This document shows positions 15,480 to 22,104 of a stretch of 53,017 nucleotides of DNA, piece by piece. Origin of the DNA: Peptococcaceae bacterium (GTDB taxonomy: Bacteria > Bacillota > Desulfitobacteriia > Desulfitobacteriales > Syntrophobotulaceae); contig WRHI01000006.1 of NCBI GenBank assembly GCA_009783315.1, positions 1-53,017 of the forward strand, given 5' to 3'. Below the pieces are notes generated by a model, which was not told the origin of the DNA, searched no databases, and worked only from the letters and a program-made list of their open reading frames with translations. Position 1 is the stretch's first letter. Each line of letters begins with the position of its first letter. The translations under genes and the position numbers were made by a program.

Positions 15480-17537
15480 CTACTCAACTGTTTTCCATAC
15501 TGCAGTAAACGACATGCTGGCACTGATACCGCTATACTCCGTAGCAAAGACATGGCCTTGATCGTAGAACACACCGAAATTTGATACCCATTTGTCAAAG
15601 GTACAGCCCGGTTTAGGGGTTCCCGGCGCTGAAGGCAGCGTCAACACCGGGGTCTTGATGTATCCGCAGACACTGTTCACATATGCTTTTGCAGTAATGT
15701 CAGCTACAGGGCTGCCCCCGTTGGTGTTGAAACTGAGAGTAATGTTACGTTCGTACAAGCCAATAAAGGTTTCATTTTTATCAATAACAAGGGATGTTGT
15801 GGGAACCAGCATGGTATTCGGATCAGGAGTCCATAAGGTTCTGTTCCATCCGATGGCAGTCCAGCCGCCATACTCGGTGTACCCGGTATGTTTACCCGGC
15901 ACAGGCAAGGTTATGGTTACAGAAACATTATTGTTATAAATCGTCGTCTCTGTTTTCGGAAGAAGTTCATCGATTCGCGCCTCTGTGCCTTGAAAGTGGT
16001 AGAAGGTCACAGTCAGCTCTTTCTTATAAAGAGCGTACAGCGTCACATCCGCCGTCTGTATGGGGCAGGAAGTCAGAGCCACCTTCGCGTTCCTATCCGT
16101 GTTCCAGCCAACAAAGTCCCAGCCGGCTTTCCAGGCTGTGGGCGTAAGATCCGCTAACATACCGTCGGCCACCGTCGCAGTGGTCATGGTGGCGGAGACG
16201 CCGCCGTTTTCCGCGTAGTTGTACGTAACCGAATATTCTGCGGCAGGCGCATCCTCATCGAATATAACTCCTATGGTTACGTCAGGAACGTCGGCTGACG
16301 TATTGTGTACGGGCAAAGCCGCGACAGAACCAGCGGACGCCCCCAGTGCACCAACGACACAGACAGCGGCTGTCAGCATCAGCGCCGATATCATCCGCGC
16401 AACGAACCTGGGCTGTTTGTACCGCGCGACAGAAGTCAGCCGTTCTTTCAAAGCCTTCTTCTCTTCACACATGGTCGTAGACAGAACGGCCCGAGAAACT
16501 CTGAAATCAACAGCCATAGCGATCAGCGTCCGTCCGTAATTCTTCCTGCCGTTGTCATTCATATCGCGAATGACAGCCGCGTCGCAGGACAGTTCGCAGG
16601 ACCTGTCAATCTCCCCCTTAGCCAGCCAGACAAGAGGATTGAACCAATGCAAGGCACATGCCGCAAAAGACAACCATTTGACGACAATATCCCGCCGCCG
16701 CAAGTGGATGAGTTCGTGAAGCAAGACGCTCCTCAATTCTGTTTCTGTGTATTCTTTGTCAGGGAGAATAATCATGGGCCGGACAAGACCAACCAGCATA
16801 GGCGTCGCCGCCAGAGGGCAAAGGTAGACCGGCGGCGGGTTTTTGCCAAAACATAGTTCCGGGACTCCAGCCAAAGCCGATTTCAGCATAATTCTGCGGA
16901 AGCGGAGTTTCCCCATGAAATAGGCGTAAGTAACGATGTTGTAAAACAGAATCAGCACCACAACAAAGGGATATATCAACATGAACCCCGTACAAATCCT
17001 GGCGAACAGACTGGGTTCATGAACAGGCTGAACCGTGCCAAATACTGCTGCTGTGTCTATAGCATCAGGTGAACTTGCCGGGTCATTGGAATTCGCCGGT
17101 TCCGCCAGATCGGTCTGGTCCGCCAGATTAGCTGAAGCAGCCGGTTCAACCAGGACTGATGAACTTGCCGCGTCCGCCGGAATTGCCGGATCAGTCAGTC
17201 CGGCGAAGGGAACCGGGTTCGCCACGTCACCCGGCGTTGCTGTCGGAATTGCCCGCTCCCTCTCTTCAGATGTTGTCAAGATTCTATGCTCAACAATGGT
17301 ATGAAACGGCGCCAATCCCATATTCACAACCCGCTCAGGCAAAACAATGAATGTGGATACCGGAACCAGCAAAGCCCCCAGCACCACAAGCCATAAGCCA
17401 TATTGCACACTTTTGGGAACGTGGTTACGCACAAGAGGCTTAATAAACATAAGCAACAGCGCCAGGGCACCGCCGGAAAGGGACATAACCAGAACCGTAC
17501 GGACAAGATCGCTAAGAATGGTGCTGGTAACACTCAT
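15480..17537 (-). CDS. BlaR1-like M56 membrane zinc protease with an InlB-type sensor domain
   Basis: 685 residues. Membrane segments are at about 12-33, 44-66, 180-207 and 382-404. The cytoplasmic M56 zinc peptidase domain lies between the third and fourth, with HELIH at 274-278 and the third ligand Glu in SCELSCD (315). In BlaR1/MecR1 this domain, once the outer sensor binds ligand, leads to inactivation of the partner repressor. Here the expected penicillin-binding sensor is missing; residues 434-685 are instead three InlB/Flg_new-like units (WDFVGWNTDRNAK...LYALYKKE; TAIGWNRTLW...GLYERN; TFDKWVSNFG...FTAVW) collinear with residues 33-282 of the convergent secreted protein. The outside loop between segments 2 and 3 (about 67-175) is enlarged by an Ala/Asp/Pro-rich tract. 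It starts 13 bp after the repressor stop. The ligand is unknown. Confidence 0.9.
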   Translation of the reverse strand: MSVTSTILSDLVRTVLVMSLSGGALALLLMFIKPLVRNHVPKSVQYGLWLVVLGALLVPVSTFIVLPERVVNMGLAPFHTIVEHRILTTSEERERAIPTATPGDVANPVPFAGLTDPAIPADAASSSVLVEPAASANLADQTDLAEPANSNDPASSPDAIDTAAVFGTVQPVHEPSLFARICTGFMLIYPFVVVLILFYNIVTYAYFMGKLRFRRIMLKSALAGVPELCFGKNPPPVYLCPLAATPMLVGLVRPMIILPDKEYTETELRSVLLHELIHLRRRDIVVKWLSFAACALHWFNPLVWLAKGEIDRSCELSCDAAVIRDMNDNGRKNYGRTLIAMAVDFRVSRAVLSTTMCEEKKALKERLTSVARYKQPRFVARMISALMLTAAVCVVGALGASAGSVAALPVHNTSADVPDVTIGVIFDEDAPAAEYSVTYNYAENGGVSATMTTATVADGMLADLTPTAWKAGWDFVGWNTDRNAKVALTSCPIQTADVTLYALYKKELTVTFYHFQGTEARIDELLPKTETTIYNNNVSVTITLPVPGKHTGYTEYGGWTAIGWNRTLWTPDPNTMLVPTTSLVIDKNETFIGLYERNITLSFNTNGGSPVADITAKAYVNSVCGYIKTPVLTLPSAPGTPKPGCTFDKWVSNFGVFYDQGHVFATEYSGISASMSFTAVWKTVE

Positions 17538-17550
17538 AGGTTAACGCCCC

Positions 17551-17931
17551 CTACTTCTTCTTGTTTTTTTCCAGCAGAGCTATGAGTTCGTCAATGTCGC
17601 CAACATCCAGTTTGCCGCTGTTGCAGAGTGAGGTAACGAATTTCTTGGCGTTACCGTCAAACAGCTTATCAAGGAAGCGCTGGCCCTCAGCTTGTATATA
17701 CTCATGTTCGCTGATGTTGGGCGTATGCATTATGACATCAGCCGCATCGTCATGTTGGCCGTTAATGAACCCTTTATCACGCAGACGCAGAATGAGCGTC
17801 TGAATTGTTGATTTGTTCCATCCTCTCGTAACTTCCAGCTCTTTGCGCATCTCTTTATAGGACAAAGGACGTCCTTCGCGCCATAGTATACGCATAACTT
17901 CCAATTCAGCGTCGGCTATTTTGATGGACAT
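17551..17931 (-). CDS. BlaI/MecI-family transcriptional repressor
   Basis: 126 residues, normal for the family. An N-terminal winged helix (about 1-75: ADAELEVMRILWREGRPLSY, then TRGWNKSTIQTLILRLRDKGFI) matches the BlaI/MecI/CopY DNA-binding domain, and a short C-terminal dimerisation region follows (ERQRFLD-like EGQRFLDKLFDGNAKKFVTSL). Such repressors bind dyads as dimers and are released when the partner M56 protease becomes active. The ATG at 17931 has AGGAGG 7 bases upstream; a TTG one codon earlier is less likely. It is the first gene of an operon with the M56 gene. A dyad overlapping its own promoter indicates autorepression, and the same dyad before the secreted-protein gene makes that gene the likely target. 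Confidence 0.93.
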   Translation of the reverse strand: MSIKIADAELEVMRILWREGRPLSYKEMRKELEVTRGWNKSTIQTLILRLRDKGFINGQHDDAADVIMHTPNISEHEYIQAEGQRFLDKLFDGNAKKFVTSLCNSGKLDVGDIDELIALLEKNKKK

Positions 17932-18013
17932 CAAGGTTCCTCCTTATTTCGGCTAGCAGCCCCCGATTGCCGTCTGGCAAATATGTATCTCGCAACATAC
18001 ACAGGAACTCATA

Positions 18014-18046
18014 AGCTATATTACATTAGTAATATAGCTGTGTCAA
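18014..18046 (-). promoter_or_regulatory. Promoter of the repressor/M56 operon with built-in operator
   Basis: Minus strand: perfect -35 TTGACA (18041-18046), 17-bp spacer, -10 TAATAT (18018-18023). An 11-bp-arm palindrome (18014-18039, centre ATTACATTAGTAAT at 18020-18033) covers the -10 and much of the spacer, so repressor binding would exclude RNA polymerase. Confidence 0.85.
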
Positions 18047-18238
18047 ATGGTAATGAATGACAGCTGCTCTCACCACCGTGTCGCGGGGGCATTGTCGAGC
18101 CAATTCAAATACCTGGGCGCGGCACCGGCGGTGCCTAAGAATTGTCTCTATATCTGCAGGCATTTCATTTCGGCACCATATCCCACGTAGTGTTCAAGCG
18201 ATTTTTGCGAAATAAAATCCAGGGCCTCCCATAAAACT
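18047..18238. other. Spacer, nothing recognised
   Basis: Between the repressor promoter and the end of the thymidylate-kinase-like gene (about 190 bases) no gene, RNA or clear terminator was seen. Confidence 0.5.
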
Positions 18239-18880
18239 CTATGTCAACTCTATCTGCGGGAAAGCTTGAAATATTGCAGCCAAAACAGCCACGGTCACAT
18301 CCTCTGCGCTTTGTTCCCCGTCAACCTCTACAACCCTTTGGCCGGCCTCTTTAGCTTCCGCAACCAAAGTTAAATAATTAGTATAAATCCTCTCCAAAAG
18401 ATCCTCTTGTTCAAAAAGCTCAGCATGAAACCGCCCTTCCTCAATGCGTTTCATGCTTACAGCGGGGCGCACCTTGATCAACACCGTCAAATCTGGCGCA
18501 ACAGTGAAACCATTGATCTGCCGCAGCCAGGAGACATCAAGGTCAAGTCCCTGGTAAGCGAAAGTCGACCACAGATAGCGATCGCAAAGCACAACGCCGC
18601 CGTCAGCCAAAACCGATTCCACCTCCTGCGCGAAATGATCCTGCCTGTCCGCTGCGAAAAGCAAAGCCAAAGTCTTAGAGTTCACTCCTTGTAGACGCCC
18701 CGTAAGCACCTGGCGGATCAGCGAACCAACCGGACCATTGCTAGGCTGTTTAGTTGTCATAATTTTGCGGTGAGCTGACAGCGCCTGACTCAATCTGGCG
18801 ATTTGGGTACTGATACCCGAACCGTCAATCCCTTCCAGCGCGATAAAAAACCCAGGATAGTGTTCCAAAGCATATGCCAT
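18239..18880 (-). CDS. Thymidylate kinase homologue lacking the P-loop lysine
   Basis: 213 residues, normal for dTMP kinase (dTMP + ATP to dTDP + ADP). The overall pattern fits: FIALEGIDGSG at the P-loop, CDRYLWSTFAYQG (DR-[YH] motif binding dTMP), PDLTVLIKVRPAVSMKRI, and a C-terminal helical region. The oddity is the Walker A: GIDGSGIST (17-25) has Ile23 where the phosphate-binding Lys of GK[ST] should be. Some thymidylate-kinase-like clades are recalled to carry GSGTT in this place, so it may be a natural variant with altered catalysis or a non-housekeeping paralogue. No clear partner gene; spo0A lies upstream in the same direction, 420 bp away. Confidence 0.8.
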   Translation of the reverse strand: MAYALEHYPGFFIALEGIDGSGISTQIARLSQALSAHRKIMTTKQPSNGPVGSLIRQVLTGRLQGVNSKTLALLFAADRQDHFAQEVESVLADGGVVLCDRYLWSTFAYQGLDLDVSWLRQINGFTVAPDLTVLIKVRPAVSMKRIEEGRFHAELFEQEDLLERIYTNYLTLVAEAKEAGQRVVEVDGEQSAEDVTVAVLAAIFQAFPQIELT

Positions 18881-19302
18881 CCTATCGAAAAACTTATCAC
18901 TCCCTTTTTACCACATCACAACAGCAAAATCAACCTCTGACACCTCATTGGGCCAGAAGTTGATTCAAGGGTTGTAGATTTGGAATGGCCAGATTCCCTT
19001 TATTACTCCTTCCTTCATCAACATTCATCCAGAACCGACAATCCAGCGCCTGATGAACAAAAATGTCGAAAACCCACAATATAAGGGTTGCCGCCCCTCC
19101 AGCAACCCTAAAAACCCCTGCTCATTCCCACAAAAACCTCATCAACGAACTCGCCCACGCAAGCCTCCAAACCCCTTAACCCAACCCAATCCAATCCCAG
19201 GGAATTCGAAGAATTCCCAACCATCCCTAACCCCTAACCCCTGATTCCCTAACCCCTATTTCCTAGCCCCTGTTTCCCTAACCCCTATTTCCCTAGCCCC
19301 AT
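18881..19302. other. Spacer with degenerate CCCTAACCCC-type repeats
   Basis: No gene seen. From about 19080 the plus strand becomes strongly C/A-rich, and 19215-19305 is a run of degenerate 10-18-bp units (CCCTAACCCCT, ATTTCCCTAACCCCT, with CCTAGCCCC variants) immediately downstream of the spo0A stop. No hairpin with T-run stands out as a spo0A terminator. Confidence 0.65.
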
Positions 19303-20103
19303 TCAACCCACTTTACTCAACATCCGCAGTTTATCGGCCAGAAGAGCAATGAACTCCGAATTCGTCGGCTTCTGGCGTTCAATATTCATTGAATACCCGA
19401 AGATCCGTTTCAGGGTTTCCATATGCCCTCTTTCCCAAGCCAATTCGATAGCGTGTCTGATGCCCCGTTCGACCCGGCTCGGCGCCGTGTTGTACTTCTT
19501 GGCGATAGCGGGGTAGAGTTCTTTTGTCACGGCTCCCAACAGAGAAACGTCATCGATGACCATCAAAATGGCGTCGCGGATATACTGGTATCCTTTAACA
19601 TGGGCGGGAATGCCCAGCTGATGCATGGTGTTGGTAACCTCGACGCTCATTTTGACACCCTGTCCTGCCGGTACAACTGAAGAACAAACCGACGGAGCAT
19701 GAATAGGTGCGTTTTGGATCTCTGTATCCTGAGCTAAGGTTTTGATGCGTTTGATCAAAATATCAAGGTCAAAAGGTTTCAGAATAAAGTAATCGACGCC
19801 CATCATCATCGCCTGATTCGTCAAGGACTCGTGTCCAAAAGCCGTTAACATTATAACCTTCGGACGCGGTACCGACGCTCTGGCGTTAACGCGTTCCAGA
19901 ACTTCCAAACCGTCTAGATTCGGCATGACCAAGTCCATAATCACCAGATCGGGATCGTGCTTCTGAATAAGATCCCACGCGTCCAATCCATTATAAGCAA
20001 CGCCCGCCAGGTATAATGAATCGTCTCTCTGAATGTACTCCTGGAGAATCTGGCACAGATTTCTGTTATCTTCCGCAATGACCAATTTGATTTTCTTTGA
20101 CAT
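19303..20103 (-). CDS. spo0A: Stage 0 sporulation master regulator Spo0A
   Basis: 266 residues, full length. The N-terminal receiver domain has the acidic pocket (EDN near residue 10), phospho-acceptor Asp in DLVIMDLVMPNLDGL (about 55) and the conserved Thr/Lys (MLTAFG; FILKPFD). After a linker, the C-terminal effector domain (about 145-266) is the Spo0A-specific DNA-binding fold, with the recognition segment SRVERGIRHAIELAWERG and the terminal NSEFIALLADKLR. Phosphorylated Spo0A starts sporulation and represses or activates genes with the box TTGTCGAA. A perfect 0A box is found in its own promoter region (20174-20181), implying autoregulation. Its presence shows a sporulating Firmicute lineage. 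Confidence 0.98.
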   Translation of the reverse strand: MSKKIKLVIAEDNRNLCQILQEYIQRDDSLYLAGVAYNGLDAWDLIQKHDPDLVIMDLVMPNLDGLEVLERVNARASVPRPKVIMLTAFGHESLTNQAMMMGVDYFILKPFDLDILIKRIKTLAQDTEIQNAPIHAPSVCSSVVPAGQGVKMSVEVTNTMHQLGIPAHVKGYQYIRDAILMVIDDVSLLGAVTKELYPAIAKKYNTAPSRVERGIRHAIELAWERGHMETLKRIFGYSMNIERQKPTNSEFIALLADKLRMLSKVG

Positions 20104-20156
20104 CCTATCAATCCCGCCTTATTTAGATTTTCCGACCAGAATGTATCGGTACACTT

Positions 20157-20181
20157 ATTATAGTCGAGACCCTTTGTCGAA
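20157..20181 (-). promoter_or_regulatory. spo0A upstream region: -10 box and perfect 0A box
   Basis: A perfect TATAAT -10 on the minus strand (plus ATTATA 20157-20162) lies about 55 bp before the start. TTGTCGAA, the Spo0A binding consensus, is at 20174-20181 in the spacer/-35 zone. No good -35 is visible for the -10, as expected for an activator-dependent or repressor-overlapped promoter. Confidence 0.7.
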
Positions 20182-20215
20182 TTCTTAAAAAAAACCGATC
20201 AACAATATTCTATTG

Positions 20216-20245
20216 TCAGAAAAAAAAGGGGCCATAGACAGGCCC
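20216..20245 (-). terminator. Rho-independent terminator of the ferredoxin gene
   Basis: Minus strand reads GGGCC, 7-nt loop, GGCCC, then a run of T (plus strand A-run 20219-20227). It lies about 75 bp after the ferredoxin stop and separates it from spo0A. Confidence 0.7.
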
Positions 20246-20270
20246 TCCTGAAGAACACGGCAAAATTTTT

Positions 20271-20297
20271 TTTCGATTAATAGTACCATTATCCTAT
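20271..20297 (-). promoter_or_regulatory. Possible sigma-H promoter upstream of spo0A
   Basis: Minus strand ATAGGATAA (20289-20297), 11-bp spacer, ATCGAAA (20271-20277) is one base off the sigma-H consensus RNAGGAWWW-N11/12-RNNGAAT. spo0A is a classic sigma-H target. Against it: the terminator at 20216-20245 lies between this site and spo0A. Confidence 0.35.
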
Positions 20298-20318
20298 AGG
20301 TCGCCGATAATTTGTCAG

Positions 20319-20507
20319 TTAATCAACTCTGATGGCCTCTGATGGACAATTATCTGCCGCCTCTTGCACAGCGTCTTCATATTCATCAGGGATTTCATTG
20401 ACAACGGCTCCCGCCAGCCCATCTTCCTGCATTTCAAAAACCTCAGGGCAAATATCAGGGCACAACTCGCAGGCAATACATAAATTCTTGCTAACATCGG
20501 CATACAT
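20319..20507 (-). CDS. Small ferredoxin (single 4Fe-4S type)
   Basis: 62 residues. Cysteine pattern C-IA-C-EL-C-PDI-C-PEVFEM near the N-terminus and one more Cys in NCPSEAI near the C-terminus, followed by IRVD: the layout of monocluster ferredoxins found in Clostridia, with three N-terminal Cys plus the distal Cys binding one 4Fe-4S cluster. Acidic overall, cytosolic electron carrier; partner not evident. The ATG at 20507 has GGAGGGG 9 bases upstream; a TTG one codon before is possible. Monocistronic, with its own terminator. Confidence 0.92.
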   Translation of the reverse strand: MYADVSKNLCIACELCPDICPEVFEMQEDGLAGAVVNEIPDEYEDAVQEAADNCPSEAIRVD

Positions 20508-20614
20508 CAAAGGTAACCCCTCCGTTTATTAAGTGATATCAGTATTGTACCCTTCTGTCCTTGAATCATACAGGCTTCTGACGGCAAAATATTTTGTTGC
20601 CGCCGGGATCAGCA

Positions 20615-21085
20615 TTATGTCTTAATGATTTTGCTGATCACCCATATGCCGCCGACATTCTCAACATCACAAAAATATACTCTGTTTTCCCTGTCACTAA
20701 TGACCGATTTCCATTTCATTTTGACCAAATAACGATTTGGAACATCGGTAGCGACAATGGTTGCGCTCTGTATGCCGATCAGGGGATTCTCCGCGAAAAG
20801 GCCGAACAATTCCCGACACTCAGCACTGTCATAGGCTTCTTGGGCCAACATGTTTTTGGTTGAATCCATCTGTCTCAGATCAACCTGACGCCAAAAAGCC
20901 CGCAACATGACCTCAGGCTGAGCGTCGGTTTCAGCGGACTGCCCCTGGGCCAAAGCCGTCACCGCCTTCCCCCAGTCTTTTAAATTGGCAACCCCTCCCC
21001 GCAAAACCGCGCTTTGCGACCATAACAAAACTCCCATGCAGACCAAGCATGAGAGCATGTAAATGAAATGCCTGTTCTTGTGCAT
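20615..21085 (-). CDS. Membrane-anchored protein of unknown function
   Basis: 156 residues from the ATG at 21085, chosen because GGAGGGGG stands just before it; a frame opening 20 codons earlier has no SD. One hydrophobic segment (about 8-24, IYMLSCLVCMGVLLW) works as signal anchor, then about 130 residues likely outside. The segment VMLRAFWRQVDLRQMDSTKNML followed by a late beta-rich part (VPNRYLVKMKWKSVI, GGIWVISKI) is reminiscent of NTF2-like small domains that follow a signal anchor in Firmicutes, but I do not recognise the family. Confidence 0.65.
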   Translation of the reverse strand: MHKNRHFIYMLSCLVCMGVLLWSQSAVLRGGVANLKDWGKAVTALAQGQSAETDAQPEVMLRAFWRQVDLRQMDSTKNMLAQEAYDSAECRELFGLFAENPLIGIQSATIVATDVPNRYLVKMKWKSVISDRENRVYFCDVENVGGIWVISKIIKT

Positions 21086-21465
21086 AATTCCCCCTCCTCT
21101 TCGAAAAAACAATTTCTCGAACATCGAACCACGAGTATTGAACATCGGGCCGCCCCGTACTCTCCCCGTTCTATCTATAGATGGGAAATCATGCCAATAT
21201 GACTTGGAGCCTTTTTAATTAATGGAAAATTTTCTTGAGAATCTTGAGAATGGGCTGCGGCAGGTGAACATAATATATTTTCAATTCTTATCCCTCCCTT
21301 CTGGACAATGGACAAGGCTGATATCCTTCAGCCTGTGGACCAATGGACAATGGGACAACCCTGTCAACATAGCTGACGCTGACAATTATGATGCAGCCGT
21401 TGTCATCGTCTTCGGCGCATTGTCTTCGTTGTTTGTTTTTGCCTTGCCGGTTCTTTTGTATGTTC
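21086..21465. other. Spacer carrying one copy of a 43-bp dispersed repeat
   Basis: Holds the repeat at 21309-21351 (listed separately). A plus-strand frame at 21222-21473 (83 codons) runs through the repeat and has no SD; I do not accept it as a gene. Confidence 0.55.
21309..21351. repeat. 43-bp dispersed repeat, copy 1
   Basis: Nearly identical (about 40 of 43) to 27814-27856. The core GGCTGATATCCTTCAGCC is a 6-bp-stem hairpin, flanked on both sides by CAATGGACAAT microsatellite units. Confidence 0.8.
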
Positions 21466-21807
21466 CTAAATAGGATAGTTCTTTACGACTTCCTCTAATT
21501 GCATCACCAATTTGACGTCGTCGTCGCTCTTGACGCTGAGATACAATTTCCCTATGATACCCATAATCATTTTTGCCACATCATCCAGCGCTAAGCTGTC
21601 TTTCATAGCCATTTTTTCGCTCGTTTCTATCATAGCGATGCCAAACTGATGCCCCGAACCCTCCTTCATCATTTTTGTACAAGTCTTACCCAGCAGCTTC
21701 ATAACAACCGCCGCTTCCTGAGTATCCAGCTGTTTTACGGCATCCAGAGTGGTTGTCAGGCCCTGAACGATACGAGCGCTCAGATTGGCCCAATCTGTGT
21801 CCCCCAC
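21466..21807 (-). CDS. Hypothetical helical protein
   Basis: 113 residues, no signal peptide or membrane segment, mostly amphipathic helix (ARIVQGLTTTLDAVKQLD; AAVVMKLLGKTCTKMM; VKLVMQLEEVVKNY). GTG start at 21807 with AGGAGGGG upstream. Not recognised; the helical repeats resemble small cytosolic proteins of the heme/PAS-sensor neighbourhood type only superficially. No operon partner: the upstream region is a gene remnant. Confidence 0.6.
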   Translation of the reverse strand: MGDTDWANLSARIVQGLTTTLDAVKQLDTQEAAVVMKLLGKTCTKMMKEGSGHQFGIAMIETSEKMAMKDSLALDDVAKMIMGIIGKLYLSVKSDDDVKLVMQLEEVVKNYPI

Positions 21808-21892
21808 ATCTTCCCCTCCTTCTTGCGCTTTTTACTTATAGAATATGCTTCAGCATCAAGAACGGTGCTTCTGCGAGAGAACTCTTGACCGG

Positions 21893-22092
21893 CTCCGCGA
21901 GAAAACATATACTGACTTGACGGCATCACAATCAACCCCGGTGAAGTGTTTTCCTATTGGAAAGCAATTGGCAAGCCAACCCGGCGCAAAGGCTATCTCA
22001 AGGGAATGGTTCTAAGAAACGGCCTGTTCTTTCCGGGGATTGGCGGCGGTTTATGTCAGCTGCTTGAGAACTCAAAGACCGAAAGATCGTAG
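21893..22092 (+). pseudogene. Remnant of a VanW-family gene
   Basis: On the plus strand the frame reads RENIY-stop-LDGITINPGEVFSYWKAIG, continues through KPTRRKGYLKGMVLRNG and PGIGGGLCQLLE, and stops at 22090-22092. This matches the VanW signature (NI..LDG..I.PGE.FSYWK..G.PT...GY..G.VL..G....G.GGGLCQL) but lacks the rest on both sides and has a TGA at 21913-21915 inside the conserved block, with a few codons missing there. It is a decayed fragment. VanW proteins are poorly understood and often occur in vancomycin-resistance loci or as single genes. Confidence 0.7.
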
Positions 22093-22104
22093 AGCCGCTC
22101 CTTC

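Noticed and set aside
15480-17931. Calling the BlaI/M56 pair a beta-lactam resistance regulator
   Set aside because: No penicillin-binding sensor and no beta-lactamase or PBP2a-like gene nearby; the ectodomain is InlB-like.
21222-21473. An 83-codon plus-strand frame ending in a hydrophobic stretch
   Set aside because: No SD; more than a third of it is a translation of the 43-bp dispersed repeat; nothing recognisable.
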